Origin: Paucibacter sp. KCTC 42545
GTDB taxonomy: Bacteria; Pseudomonadota; Gammaproteobacteria; Burkholderiales; Burkholderiaceae_C
DNA: 64,000 nt
Direction: 5' to 3'
Assembly (NCBI RefSeq): GCF_001477625.1
Contig: NZ_CP013692.1
Span: 4,154,001-4,218,000 of the forward strand
Below, in pieces: positions 55,596-64,000 of the stretch (within the stretch, counting starts at the first letter, position 1; each line of letters opens with the position of its first letter). The notes below the pieces were generated by a model, which saw nothing but the letters and a program-made list of their open reading frames with translations, searched no databases and was not told the DNA's origin. The position numbers were made by a program, and so were the translations under genes.

Positions 55596-56137
55596 TGCGC
55601 GCGCGCATGCTGTGGGGCGCTACGCTGCTGAGCCTGAGTCTGCTGCTGGGCGCCAGCATCGCCAGCCCCTGGTGGCACGTGCAGCAAATGCGCCAGGCGG
55701 CGCAGGCACGCGATGCGGCGGCCTTGAGCGAATACGTTGACTGGGAGCAATTGCGCGCCAACCTCAAGTTCGGCGTGCAGCACCGCTTGGCTCATCAGAG
55801 CGTGAACGCGCGCGGCGAACCGACCAAGGCCGCCAGCCTTGGCGCGGCCGTGGCAGCGGCCCTGCTAGGCCCCTTGGTGGACCAGCTGATCACCCCGCAA
55901 AGCCTGGCCCGCATCCTGCAAGGCCAGCCGCCCGAAACAGCGGTAATTCCAGCGCTGGAGCTGGGCAAGCCCAGCCAGGCGGCGGGTCAGCCCAACATCA
56001 GCATGGCCTATGCCGGCCTGAACCGCTTTGTCTGCAGCATCCAATCAGCCGGCCATGGGGAGGAGCCCATTCATCTGGTGCTGCACCGCCAGGGCTTGCT
56101 GAGCTGGAGGCTGGCCGAGCTGAGCTTGCCGGGCTAA
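55595..56137 (+). CDS. DUF2939 domain protein
   Basis: This 180-residue protein has an N-terminal membrane helix or signal (GATLLSLSLLLGASIASPWW) followed by WHVQQMRQAAQARDAAALSEYVDW and ANLKFGVQHRL, the DUF2939 pattern. The function is unknown; members are small anchored proteins of the periplasm. It starts on the stop of the LysE gene, so translation is coupled. It ends with a four-base convergent overlap with gshA. Confidence 0.85.
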   Translation: MRARMLWGATLLSLSLLLGASIASPWWHVQQMRQAAQARDAAALSEYVDWEQLRANLKFGVQHRLAHQSVNARGEPTKAASLGAAVAAALLGPLVDQLITPQSLARILQGQPPETAVIPALELGKPSQAAGQPNISMAYAGLNRFVCSIQSAGHGEEPIHLVLHRQGLLSWRLAELSLPG

Positions 56138-57675
56138 ACCGCCATGCGCTGCGGCGCCAGGTATTGCTGGCGATAGGCTTCGAAGTCCAGCACATCGGCC
56201 GCCTCGATGCGGGCCTGCTCAGCCAGCGAGGCTGCCGCCTGCGCCTCGAAGCGGGCCGCCATCTCGGCGCTGTAAGGCATGGCCAGCAAGGTCTGGCGGG
56301 TCTGCTCGGACTGTTCGCGCAAAAAGGCCACGTAGGAGTTGTCGAACTCTTGCTGCATGCTGGCCAGCAGGCGTGCCGAAGGGGTGGATTCGGGATGGGC
56401 CAGCGTGCTTTGTGCCGCGGCCAAGGCCTGGGCATAGGCTTCGCCGCCATGCGCCGCGTCCAGCGCCTGCGCCATCGGCAGGCACTGCGCCAGCAACTCG
56501 GCACCCCAGTCTTGCAAAGAGCGCGTGCCGGCCGCGCCGCCCACCATTTGCAGGCGCAGCTGAGGGTCACGGCCGTGGCCAGCCACCAGATGCTGGTTGT
56601 GCGCCAAAGCGCGAATTTCCTCAGGCGTGTCGGGCGGGCTGGGCTGGGTCAGGCAATGCAGCAAGAAGACGTCGAGGAAGCGCACCGTTTGCGCGGCGAT
56701 GCCCACCGGAACAAAGGGATCGAGGTCCATGCAGCGCACTTCCACATATTCCACGCCGCGTTCGCGCAGGGCATGCAGAGGCCGCTCGCCCGGCTGGATC
56801 ACACGCTTGGGGCGGATGGTGCCGTAGAACTCGTTTTCGATCTGCAGCAAGCTGGTGCTGAGTTGGTTGTAATCGCCGCCCGGGTTTTGCACGCCGATGG
56901 CTTCATAGGCCGGGTAGGGCCGGGTCAGCGCGTCTTGCAAAGAGGCGCCGTAGCTTTCCAGGCTGTTGTAGCTGACCGCCAGCGAGCTTTGCGCATCGCT
57001 CTGGTAACCCAGGCGGCCCATGCGCAAGCTGGTGCCGTAGGGCATGTGCAGCGAACCCGCGCCGATAGGCTGCAGCTCATGCTGGCGCCCGGCCACAAAG
57101 CTGGAGCACAAAGCCGGCGAAGCGCCGAACAGATAAAGCAGCAAGAAGGAATGGCGGCGGAAGTTGCGGATCAGGCCGAAGTACTGCTCGCTGCTCACAC
57201 CCGGCAGCGACCAGTTGTAATGAATGCCCGAGATGGTCTGCATGCGGCGCCCGTAGCGCTGGCCCAGGCCCATGCGGTAGACGCTCTTGCTGCGGCCGAT
57301 ATTGGATTTGCCGTAACGGCCCAGCGGAATCGTCTCGTCGGTGGGCAGGCCGCAGGGCATGGAGCCGACCCACAGGCGCTCTGCCGTGGGCTGTCTGCCC
57401 AGGGTTTGGTAGACCGCCTGATGCACTTCGGTCAGTTCTTGCAGGCAGCTCTCGACCCCGGCATGCACGCCGGTGATCAATTCCACCTGCGACTCGCTGA
57501 AGTCGGTGGTGATGTGGGGATGTGTCAGTGCCGAGCCCAGGGGCAGGGGGTGGGGCGTCAGCGCCAGCATGCCGCTGGGCAGGACGCGCAGGCTTTCCTT
57601 CTCGATGCCACGGCGGATGCCCAGCAACTCGGTGCTCGTGATGGCGCTCAGGCGCTTGTTGTCGTTATCGCTCAT
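56134..57675 (-). CDS. gshA: Glutamate-cysteine ligase
   Basis: A 513-residue enzyme catalysing the first step of glutathione synthesis, ATP-dependent joining of glutamate to cysteine. It is the E. coli GshA type (about 518 residues), recognised by RRGIEKESLRVLPSG, TTDFSESQVELITGV, RMGRLGYQSDAQ and EVRCMDLDPF. ATG 57675 is used. No gshB is adjacent. It ends tail-to-tail with the DUF2939 gene. Confidence 0.94.
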   Translation of the reverse strand: MSDNDNKRLSAITSTELLGIRRGIEKESLRVLPSGMLALTPHPLPLGSALTHPHITTDFSESQVELITGVHAGVESCLQELTEVHQAVYQTLGRQPTAERLWVGSMPCGLPTDETIPLGRYGKSNIGRSKSVYRMGLGQRYGRRMQTISGIHYNWSLPGVSSEQYFGLIRNFRRHSFLLLYLFGASPALCSSFVAGRQHELQPIGAGSLHMPYGTSLRMGRLGYQSDAQSSLAVSYNSLESYGASLQDALTRPYPAYEAIGVQNPGGDYNQLSTSLLQIENEFYGTIRPKRVIQPGERPLHALRERGVEYVEVRCMDLDPFVPVGIAAQTVRFLDVFLLHCLTQPSPPDTPEEIRALAHNQHLVAGHGRDPQLRLQMVGGAAGTRSLQDWGAELLAQCLPMAQALDAAHGGEAYAQALAAAQSTLAHPESTPSARLLASMQQEFDNSYVAFLREQSEQTRQTLLAMPYSAEMAARFEAQAAASLAEQARIEAADVLDFEAYRQQYLAPQRMAV

Positions 57676-57735
57676 GCTCTCGAGCCTCCATTGCCAAATT
57701 CAGCGCGCACGGTAACAGAGCGCGGCAACGCCGTC

Positions 57736-57764
57736 TTGACACAGGGCACTGCAAAACATGCTAT
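57736..57764 (+). promoter_or_regulatory. Candidate sigma-70 promoter of the acyl-CoA dehydrogenase gene
   Basis: A perfect -35 hexamer TTGACA is followed after exactly 17 bases by TGCTAT, a weak -10 match (three of six). It lies 77 bases before the ATG at 57841. No other good promoter is seen in the 165-base gap. Confidence 0.5.
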
Positions 57765-57840
57765 GCCGCCTGGGTGACAGGCAGCGCGACGATCTTGCGC
57801 CACACTGGGCTTCAGCGCAGCCAGCGCCTAAGGACACAGG

Positions 57841-59103
57841 ATGAACTTCGATTACAGCCCCAAGGTACAGGAGATGCAAGCGCGTCTGCTGGCCTTCTTC
57901 GACGCCCACATCTACCCGAATGAGCGGCGCTTCCTGGAGGAGGTGGAGGCCAACCGCCGAGCAGGCAACGCCTGGGTGCCCACCCGCTTGATCGAAGAAT
58001 TGAAACCCCTGGCCCGCCAAGCCGGCCTGTGGAACCTGTTCCTGCCCAAATCGACGCGGGCGCCCGAGGGTTTGTCGAACCTGGAATATGCGCCTTTGTG
58101 CGAGATCATGGGCCGCGTCAGCTGGGCCGCCGAGGTGTTCAACTGCTCGGCGCCCGACACCGGCAATATGGAGACCATCGAGCGCTACGGCACCGAAGCC
58201 CACAAGACACAGTGGCTGGAGCCGCTGCTGCGCGGCGAGATGCGCTCGGCCTTCTTGATGACCGAGCCGGCCGTGGCCTCCAGCGACGCCACCAATATTG
58301 AATGCCGCATCGAGCGCGATGGCGATGACTACGTCATCAACGGCACCAAATGGTGGTCCTCCGGTGCCGGCGACCCGCGTTGCGCCATCTATGTGGTGAT
58401 GGGCAAAACCAACCCCGAGGCGGGGCGGCATGAGCAGCAATCCATGGTGCTGGTGCCCGCCAACACGCCCGGCATCACGGTCGTGAGGCCGCTCAGCGTT
58501 TACGGCTACGACGACGCGCCGCACGGCCATATGGAAGTGCAGCTGAAGAACGTGCGCGTGCCGGTCAGCAATATCTTGTTGGGTGAAGGGCGCGGCTTCG
58601 AGATCGCCCAAGGCCGGCTTGGCCCCGGGCGCATCCACCACTGCATGCGCTCCATCGGCGCGGCCGAGCGGGCACTGGAGCTGATGTGCCAGCGGGCCAT
58701 CTCGCGCACCGCTTTCGGCAAGACGATTGCCCAGCAGACCGTGACGCAAGAGCGCATCGCCGAATCACGCTGCATGATCGAGCAAGCCCGCTTGCTGACC
58801 CTCAAGGCCGCCTACATGATGGACACGGTGGGCAATAAGGTCGCCAAGGCCGAGATCGCCATGATCAAGATCGTGGCGCCGAATATGGCGCTGCAGGTGA
58901 TCGATTGGGCCGTGCAGGTGTTCGGCGCCATGGGCGTCAGCGGCGATACCCCGCTGGCCCTGATGTGGGCCCATCAACGCACCCTGCGCCTGGCCGATGG
59001 CCCGGACGAGGTGCACCGCAACTCCCTGGCCAAGCTGGAACTGTCGCGCCACATGAAGCTGCCGGGTGGCGAGGTGCAAATGCCCATCACCCGCGGCAGC
59101 TGA
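57841..59103 (+). CDS. Acyl-CoA dehydrogenase family protein
   Basis: A 420-residue flavoenzyme of the ACAD11/long-chain branch. Visible segments are [20 protein letters not shown] (FAD and substrate contacts), [47 protein letters not shown] and the C-terminal [40 protein letters not shown]. It oxidises an acyl-CoA to the enoyl-CoA in fatty-acid breakdown. The gene stands alone behind a probable sigma-70 promoter; the acyl-CoA ligase is 8 kb away. Confidence 0.93.
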   Translation: MNFDYSPKVQEMQARLLAFFDAHIYPNERRFLEEVEANRRAGNAWVPTRLIEELKPLARQAGLWNLFLPKSTRAPEGLSNLEYAPLCEIMGRVSWAAEVFNCSAPDTGNMETIERYGTEAHKTQWLEPLLRGEMRSAFLMTEPAVASSDATNIECRIERDGDDYVINGTKWWSSGAGDPRCAIYVVMGKTNPEAGRHEQQSMVLVPANTPGITVVRPLSVYGYDDAPHGHMEVQLKNVRVPVSNILLGEGRGFEIAQGRLGPGRIHHCMRSIGAAERALELMCQRAISRTAFGKTIAQQTVTQERIAESRCMIEQARLLTLKAAYMMDTVGNKVAKAEIAMIKIVAPNMALQVIDWAVQVFGAMGVSGDTPLALMWAHQRTLRLADGPDEVHRNSLAKLELSRHMKLPGGEVQMPITRGS

Positions 59104-59225
59104 GCCACGGCGCTGCGCGGCGCGAGGGAGATTTGCAAGTGGGTGTTGCAAGCAGCTGACCTAGCGTCATCACCCTCATTGGGGGGAGCGTGACGAACTG
59201 GGGGGAGGCTCTAGACTAGGCGGCA

Positions 59226-60716
59226 ATGAATCGCCTGTTTTTCCCCCTTCAACTGCGCTCCTGGCTGGGCTTGACTGCCCTGGCAGGCCTCAGCCTGCAG
59301 GGCGTGCTCTTGTTTTTGATCTGGCCGGCGGGCGTCTTGCCCTCGGCCTTGATGGCGCTGGCCCTGCTGCTGAGCCTGCTCTGCGTGGTTTTGACGGTGC
59401 AGGAAATGCGCCGCCTGCGCAAGCGCGGCAAAGATCTGCGCCGCACCCTGGACGAGGCGCTGGAGGCCTTGCCCGCCAGTGTGGAGATCTTCGACCGCAA
59501 TGACCGCTTGATGGCCTACAACCGCAAGCTGCACGAGATCTATCCGCATATGCAAGACGCCTTCCGGCGCGGCGCCAGCTTCGAGACGCTGGTGCGCGCC
59601 TCGCTGGCGCAGGGCCGCATTCCGGCCGCCTTCGGGCGCGAACAAGAATGGCTGGCCGAGCGCCTGCAGGCCCGCAAGCTGCAGCGTGAGCCGCTGCTGC
59701 AGAAGATTCACAACGACCGCTGGCTGCGCATCTACGAGCGCCATATGCCCTCGGGTGGCGTGGTCGGGGTGCGCATGGACGTGACCGATCTGATCCAAGA
59801 GCAACAGCGCCTGGAAGCCAGCCAAGCCCATTTGCAGGCCTTTGTGCGCGCCACCCCCAATGGCGTGCTGACCCTGGACACCGCCGGCCATGTGCTGGAG
59901 CTGAACCCCGCTTGCGAGCGCCTGTTCGGCTACTCGGCCGAGGAAATGCAAGGCAGCCACATCAATCTGCTCTTCGGCCGCGAGTTGCTGCGGCCCGGGC
60001 GCGCCTTGGCCGACACCTTGGGCGAGCCCATGGAAGTCAATGCCCAGCACCGCCACGGTGAGGCCATGACCCTGCAGCTGAGCATGGCCGAGGTGCATAC
60101 CGAAACCACCCACCGCTTTGTCTGCATCCTCACCGACCTGAGCGAGCGCAAGCGCCAGGAGCTGGCCCTGCAAGAAGCCAACGCACAGCTGGCGCGGCAA
60201 TCCACCACCGACGGCCTGACCGGCATCGGCAATCGGCGCCTGTTTGACCAATCCCTGCAACAGGAATGGCAGCGCAGCGCCCGGCACGCGCAAAGCCTGG
60301 CCTGCCTGATGGTGGACATTGACCACTTCAAGCAATTCAACGACCACTACGGCCATGTGGCCGGTGACGACTGCCTGCGCCGGGTGGCCGCGCTCTTGCG
60401 CGCCTGTGCCGGGCGCAGCGGTGAATCGGTCTGCCGCTACGGCGGCGAAGAATTCGTCATCCTGCTGGCCGGCTGTGACCTGGCCCAGGCCCAGTTGGTG
60501 GCGCAACGCTGCCTGGACAGCCTGCGCTTGGCCGCCATCGAACATGCCGCCTCGCCCCTGCGCAAGCCGCTCAGCCTGAGCATCGGCGTGGCCGCCTGCG
60601 TGCCCCATGCCGACCTGGCCGCGCAAAGCCTGATCGAGCAAGCCGACGCCGCCCTGTACCGCGCTAAACAAGCCGGCCGGGCACGCATGGCCGTACAAAC
60701 CCAAGCCGCAGCCTGA
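59226..60716 (+). CDS. Membrane-anchored PAS-GGDEF diguanylate cyclase
   Basis: A 496-residue protein with two N-terminal membrane helices (residues 8-60), two PAS-like sensor domains ([20 protein letters not shown] and [20 protein letters not shown]) and a C-terminal GGDEF domain whose active site RYGGEEF is at about residue 405. The substrate-binding [15 protein letters not shown] start ([10 protein letters not shown]) and [13 protein letters not shown] are intact, so it should produce cyclic-di-GMP. The inhibitory site position reads RSGE rather than RxxD, so product inhibition may be lost. The apt gene follows 22 bases later. Confidence 0.92.
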   Translation: MNRLFFPLQLRSWLGLTALAGLSLQGVLLFLIWPAGVLPSALMALALLLSLLCVVLTVQEMRRLRKRGKDLRRTLDEALEALPASVEIFDRNDRLMAYNRKLHEIYPHMQDAFRRGASFETLVRASLAQGRIPAAFGREQEWLAERLQARKLQREPLLQKIHNDRWLRIYERHMPSGGVVGVRMDVTDLIQEQQRLEASQAHLQAFVRATPNGVLTLDTAGHVLELNPACERLFGYSAEEMQGSHINLLFGRELLRPGRALADTLGEPMEVNAQHRHGEAMTLQLSMAEVHTETTHRFVCILTDLSERKRQELALQEANAQLARQSTTDGLTGIGNRRLFDQSLQQEWQRSARHAQSLACLMVDIDHFKQFNDHYGHVAGDDCLRRVAALLRACAGRSGESVCRYGGEEFVILLAGCDLAQAQLVAQRCLDSLRLAAIEHAASPLRKPLSLSIGVAACVPHADLAAQSLIEQADAALYRAKQAGRARMAVQTQAAA

Positions 60717-60738
60717 GCTTGAGCCGGATAATCGGGGC

Positions 60739-61281
60739 ATGAGCAATGCCACCGACATCATCCGCCGCCACATCCGTACCGTGCCTGACTGGCCGGCCCC
60801 GGGCGTGCAGTTCCGCGACATCACCCCGCTGCTGTCCAACCCGCGCGTGTTCCGGGTCTTGATCGATGTCTTCGTGCATCGCTATTTCGACGTCAAGCCC
60901 ACAGCCATTGCCGGGCTGGACGCGCGCGGCTTCATCATCGGTTCGGTGCTGGCCTACGAGCTCAATATCGGCTTCATCCCGATCCGCAAAAAAGGCAAGC
61001 TGCCCTTCACCACGGTGGAAGAAAGCTACGCGCTCGAGTACGGCAACGCCACGGTCGAAATCCACACCGACGCGGTGCACCCCGGCGACCGCATCGTGCT
61101 GATTGACGACCTGGTCGCCACCGGCGGCACCATGCTGGCCGGCGCCCGCCTGCTGCAACGCTTGGGCGCCGAAGTGGTGGAAGCCGCCGCCATCGTCGAC
61201 CTGCCCGAACTGGGCGGCTCCGCCAAGATCAAAGCGGCCGGGCTGCCGCTGTTCACCATGGTGGACTTTGAGGGAACTTAA
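60739..61281 (+). CDS. apt: Adenine phosphoribosyltransferase
   Basis: A 180-residue purine salvage enzyme converting adenine and PRPP to AMP. It shows the N-terminal [40 protein letters not shown] and the PRPP-binding loop [20 protein letters not shown]. The length is normal for bacterial Apt. It lies 22 bases after the diguanylate cyclase gene and is followed directly by a repeat-rich stretch starting at the stop codon. Confidence 0.95.
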   Translation: MSNATDIIRRHIRTVPDWPAPGVQFRDITPLLSNPRVFRVLIDVFVHRYFDVKPTAIAGLDARGFIIGSVLAYELNIGFIPIRKKGKLPFTTVEESYALEYGNATVEIHTDAVHPGDRIVLIDDLVATGGTMLAGARLLQRLGAEVVEAAAIVDLPELGGSAKIKAAGLPLFTMVDFEGT

Positions 61282-61540
61282 GTTCTTGTGTGACAGACCG
61301 CCCGAGTGAGCGTAGCGAGGGAGTAGCTCTGTCACCAACTGATTGAGTGCGTTCTTGCGTGACAGACCGCCCGAGCGAGCGTAGCGAGGGAGTAGTTCTG
61401 AGGCCGCACAGCCAAGCCGGAAGGCTTGGCTCGGCTGCCGAAGGACTTGCCGCGATTCCAGCGGCAAGGCTATCACCAACTGATTGAGCGGGTTCTTGCG
61501 TGACAGTCCGCTCGTGCGAGCCTAGCGAGCGCGTCACCCC
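61282..61540 (+). repeat. Cluster of roughly 50-bp repeats and hairpins after apt
   Basis: A unit beginning GTTCTTG(T/C)GTGACAGACCG and running through GAGCGTAGCGAGGGAGTAG occurs at 61282 and 61351 (period 69). A diverged copy is at 61492. Copies 2 and 3 are preceded by ATCACCAACTGATTGAG or close to it. Between copies 2 and 3 are two hairpins: AGCCAAGCC/GGCTTGGCT at 61410-61431 and CTTGCCGC/GCGGCAAG at 61446-61468. No gene is present in the 295 bases. Confidence 0.85.
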
Positions 61541-61576
61541 ACTGACTTGCGCCACCAGAACGGCGACAATAGCGCC

Positions 61577-61810
61577 ATGGCCAAACCAATTCCCCGCCTC
61601 TCCGCCGACCAAGTCAAGCGCATCGTTGCCACCGCCTGGGAGGATGTGCCGCCCTATAACAAGGTGTTGATGGAGCACGGCCTGGGCCCGGGCGAGCTGG
61701 TGCAGTTGATGAAGCGCCAGCTGACCTCGAGCGCCTACAAACTCTGGCAGGCCAATGGCAAGGGCGTGAAAGCGCCGACCAAGAAGCCGGTCTGGCCTTA
61801 CGGCAAGTAA
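61577..61810 (+). CDS. Small DUF2805/TIGR03643 family protein
   Basis: A 77-residue protein. IVATAWEDVPPYNKVLMEHG followed by GPGELVQLMKRQL and SSAYKLWQANGKG is the pattern of the DUF2805 (TIGR03643) family, a short helical domain similar to a sigma-factor-like helix-turn-helix. Its function is unknown. ATG 61577 gives the family N-terminus; the frame is open ten codons earlier. The gene lies downstream of the repeat cluster and 44 bases upstream of the DUF697-like gene. Confidence 0.85.
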   Translation: MAKPIPRLSADQVKRIVATAWEDVPPYNKVLMEHGLGPGELVQLMKRQLTSSAYKLWQANGKGVKAPTKKPVWPYGK

Positions 61811-61854
61811 GTAAGCGAGCAAGCCCTGCTGAGCCCGCGCGGCAAAGAGTTGAG

Positions 61855-62958
61855 ATGAGCAAATCCATCAAGCATCTCTTGCTGGCGCTGGCCATTTTGC
61901 TGGCGCTCTACGCTGGCGCCTCGGTGCTGGCCACCCTCTCACAGCTGGCCAATGCGGCCGACCGCATCTACTCGGGTGCCGGCCAATACCTTTTCTGGGC
62001 CTTAACGGCCCTCTTCGCCGGGCTTGCCGCCACGCCCTGCCTGCTTTATCTGCGCCTGCCCAAGCCGCTGATTCCGCCAGCCGACCGCAGCGAGCCGGCT
62101 TTCAGCATCTATCAGGCTGACTTGCTAGTCGCGCTGCGCCGCAACCCACTGCTGGCCGGCAGCCCGCTCAACACCCCCGACGATTTGCCCGCCGCCCTGA
62201 GCCTGCTCAACGCCAAGGCCGATGAAGAAGCGCTGCAAGCCGCCAGCGCCACCTTCGTCAGCACCGCGCTGATGCAAAACGGCCGGCTTGATGGCCTGCT
62301 GGTTTTGCTCAATCAGCTGCGCCTGGTGTATCGGCTGATGGCGGTCTATCACGTGCGGCCCTCGCCGCGCCAGGCGCTGTATGTCTACGGCAATGTCGGG
62401 GCGGCGATTCTGATCGCCTCCAGCATCGAGGACATTGATTTCTCCGAACTCGCCACACCCATGATCAGCGCCGCCGCGCCGGGCCTGGCGGCCAATCTGC
62501 CGGGCTTGGGCGGCATCTCGCGCTTGCTGACCAATAGTCTGGCCAACGGCGCAGCCAATGCCTTTTTGACCCTGCGCGTGGCCATGCTGACCAAGCAATA
62601 CTGCGCCGCGCTGGTTCAACCCGAGCTGGAGGCCACCCGCCGCAGCGCCTCGGTGGCCGCGCTGGCGCTGCTGGGCGTGGTGACGCGCGACTGCGGTGTG
62701 CGGGTGGCCAAGAGCGTTTTCAAAGCCACCGGTGCCGTGTTCACCGATGCAGCCAGCGCGACCGGCCAGGGCGTCAAAGACGCCACTCAAAGCGTGCTGG
62801 GCGCCACCGCCCAGATGGGCAGCAAGGTCGGCCGAGCGCTGGTTTCATCGGCTGACAGTGCCAAGCTGCTGGGCCTGAAGGCGGTGCGCTTGGGGCGCAA
62901 GGCGGAGCCTGGGGTGCAGGTCGCCTTGGAGTTGGGGGATGAGGGGAAGGACAGCTGA
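61855..62958 (+). CDS. DUF697-like membrane protein
   Basis: A 367-residue protein with two N-terminal membrane helices (LLLALAILLALYAGASVLA and LFWALTALFAGLAATPCLLY). A central domain follows in which LRLVYRLMAVYHVRPSPRQA resembles the DUF697/YcjF pattern, then hydrophobic segments and a C-terminal Ala/Val-rich helical tail. The role is unknown; relatives occur with membrane-associated GTPases, and the neighbouring MnmE GTPase is on the other strand and unrelated. It is probably co-transcribed with the small DUF2805 gene. Confidence 0.72.
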   Translation: MSKSIKHLLLALAILLALYAGASVLATLSQLANAADRIYSGAGQYLFWALTALFAGLAATPCLLYLRLPKPLIPPADRSEPAFSIYQADLLVALRRNPLLAGSPLNTPDDLPAALSLLNAKADEEALQAASATFVSTALMQNGRLDGLLVLLNQLRLVYRLMAVYHVRPSPRQALYVYGNVGAAILIASSIEDIDFSELATPMISAAAPGLAANLPGLGGISRLLTNSLANGAANAFLTLRVAMLTKQYCAALVQPELEATRRSASVAALALLGVVTRDCGVRVAKSVFKATGAVFTDAASATGQGVKDATQSVLGATAQMGSKVGRALVSSADSAKLLGLKAVRLGRKAEPGVQVALELGDEGKDS

Positions 62959-63007
62959 GGAACTTTGCTTGGCGGCTGGGCAGGTCAAAGCCACAGGCTG
63001 GTCAACG

Positions 63008-63168
63008 AGGGCGGAGCGGCTGCGCAAGTCCAACCCCAAGCTTAATCAGTGGGGTCGGAGCTGCTGCGCAAGTCCAACCCCAGCTAGTCAGTGGGGTCGG
63101 AGCTGCTGCGTAGGTCCAACCCCAAGGCTAATCAGTGGGGTCGGAGCTGCTGCGCAGGTCCAACCCCA
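63008..63168. repeat. Tandem array of GGGGTCGGA hairpins
   Basis: Units starting TGGGGTCGGAGCTGCTGCG and ending TCCAACCCCA lie at 63050-63082, 63092-63124 and 63136-63168, with a decayed one at 63008-63038. Spacing is 42-44 bases. The two ends of each unit pair with one mismatch, so each can form a stem-loop. They fill the gap between the convergent DUF697-like and mnmE genes. Confidence 0.9.
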
Positions 63169-63173
63169 TGTCT

Positions 63174-64000
63174 TTATTTGCCTATACAGAACTTGCTGAA
63201 TATCTCCCCCAGCAAGTCATCCACCGAGAAGGCCCCGGTGATTTCGCCCAGGGCGTCGTGGGAGAGGCGCAATTCCTCGGCCAGCAAGTCCAGCGCCGGG
63301 GGCTGCTGGGTGGAGACGGCCACCGCCAGGGCCAGATGCTCGCGGGTGCGCTTGAGCGCCTGCACATGGCGCTCGCGGGCGATGAACAGGCCTTCCGGCG
63401 TGGCATGCCAGCCGGCGTGCTGGAGCAGGCTTTGGCGCAATTCGTCTAAGCCGGCACCGGTCTTGGCGGAGAGCTTCAAGGCATCCTGAGGCAAGACCTG
63501 ACCCTGAGGCGTGAGCACGGTGTCGGCCTTGTTGAACACTTGCAGAATGCGCGCCGGGTCCACGCCGCCCAAGCGGGCGCGAATCTCGGCATCTTCGGCT
63601 TCGTAGTCGGCATCGCCAACGCGGCTGAGGTCATGCAAGAACAGCACCACATCGGCCTCGGCAATCGCGTCCCAGCTGCGCGCTACGCCGATGCGTTCCA
63701 CCTCATCGGTAGCGTCTCGCAGGCCGGCGGTATCGCTGATGTGCAGGGGCACGCCTTCGATCTGAATCGTCTGGCTGACCTTGTCGCGCGTGGTGCCGGG
63801 GATGGCGGTGACGATGGCCAGCTCGGCCCCCGCCAAGGCGTTGAGCAGCGAGCTTTTTCCCACATTCGGCTGGCCGGCCAGCACCACCTTGATGCCCTCG
63901 CGCAGCAGCGCACCTTGGCGGGTGCGATCAAGCACCGCCTCGAGTCGAGCCCGCAAACGGTCCAGCCGCCCGAGTGCATCGGCCTGCTGCAAAAAGTCGA
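63174..64000 (-). CDS. mnmE: tRNA modification GTPase MnmE (N-terminal part beyond right edge)
   Basis: The C-terminal part of MnmE (TrmE), which with MnmG installs the carboxymethylaminomethyl group on wobble uridine 34 of tRNAs. The G domain shows P-loop [14 protein letters not shown], switch I PGTTRD and DTAGLR; the protein ends in the family hallmark FCIGK, whose Cys is essential for modification. The frame runs off the right edge (about 275 residues seen), with [10 protein letters not shown] near the edge, so the THF-binding N-domain is outside. The stop is six bases from the hairpin array. Confidence 0.95.
   Translation of the reverse strand, partial: DFLQQADALGRLDRLRARLEAVLDRTRQGALLREGIKVVLAGQPNVGKSSLLNALAGAELAIVTAIPGTTRDKVSQTIQIEGVPLHISDTAGLRDATDEVERIGVARSWDAIAEADVVLFLHDLSRVGDADYEAEDAEIRARLGGVDPARILQVFNKADTVLTPQGQVLPQDALKLSAKTGAGLDELRQSLLQHAGWHATPEGLFIARERHVQALKRTREHLALAVAVSTQQPPALDLLAEELRLSHDALGEITGAFSVDDLLGEIFSKFCIGK

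Noticed and set aside
56164..57777. 537-codon plus-strand frame over gshA
   Set aside because: Gln/His/Arg-rich antisense shadow of gshA.
59211..60839. 542-codon minus-strand frame over the PAS-GGDEF cyclase
   Set aside because: Shadow of the cyclase; no family features.
61282..61540. CRISPR array
   Set aside because: Only three unequal copies, irregular spacing, similar rather than unique intervening sequence, and no cas genes.
63008..63168. CRISPR array
   Set aside because: The gaps between hairpins are only about 10 bases and themselves similar, so they are not spacers; REP-like stem-loops fit better.

Overview
The window reads as a chromosomal segment of a high-GC betaproteobacterium of the order Burkholderiales, most likely close to Roseateles, Rubrivivax or Leptothrix. 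This is inferred from protein style, dense GC-rich coding, many ATGA-overlapping genes, a type IV pilin locus and the family set; no rRNA or other marker is present to prove it. Coding is almost continuous on both strands. I found no tRNA, rRNA, CRISPR array, prophage or complete insertion sequence.

Layout. 1-9.5 kb: start of a MacA-like efflux adaptor (cut by the left edge), a GNAT acetyltransferase, a Kef-type cation/proton antiporter, a SulP anion transporter, and two tandem TPR-GGDEF diguanylate cyclases. 9.7-21.2 kb: a Yej/Dpp-like peptide importer (double ATPase and two permeases, minus strand) divergent from four tandem paralogous substrate-binding proteins (plus strand). 21.4-23.3 kb: an alpha/beta hydrolase, a YbaN-like membrane protein and a small unknown protein. 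23.4-26.1 kb: an AT-richer type IV pilin locus with one diverged pilin and two almost identical tandem pilin units. Each of those units has its own sigma-54 promoter, upstream palindrome and terminator; a REP-like palindrome with 16-bp tandem repeats follows. 26.2-34.2 kb: MBL phosphodiesterase-like protein, a very large SNF2-type helicase, an amine oxidase-like flavoprotein and a TAXI-type binding protein. 34.2-40.6 kb: a five-gene minus-strand run consisting of a cysteine desulfurase/degenerate MBL/rhodanese fusion, TrhO, a divergent MurA homologue, a TIGR02285-like periplasmic protein and an RluA-family pseudouridine synthase.

40.7-51.2 kb: phosphatidylserine decarboxylase, a LysR regulator divergent from an aldo/keto reductase, a PAS-GGDEF-EAL protein, TrpS with a YegP-like tail, an acyl-CoA ligase, a patatin phospholipase and a small 11-mer-repeat protein. 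51.3-57.7 kb: a secreted zinc metalloprotease, a GST, a LysE exporter, a DUF2939 protein and GshA. 57.8-64 kb: acyl-CoA dehydrogenase, PAS-GGDEF cyclase, Apt, a DUF2805-type small protein, a DUF697-like membrane protein and the C-terminal part of MnmE (cut by the right edge).

How the genes work together. The divergent transporter block is a coherent unit in which four alternative binding proteins probably feed one peptide importer. Cyclic-di-GMP turnover is prominent: three probable cyclases and one probable phosphodiesterase. The sulfur and RNA-modification genes (desulfurase fusion, TrhO, RluA family) sit in one transcriptional direction. Intergenic repeats are frequent and of several unrelated kinds (21.24, 26.05, 53.95, 61.28 and 63.01 kb). 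The most notable items are the desulfurase/pseudo-dioxygenase/rhodanese fusion, the four-binding-protein transporter, and the duplicated sigma-54 pilin units, one of which has a ten-base G run at its predicted transcription start.
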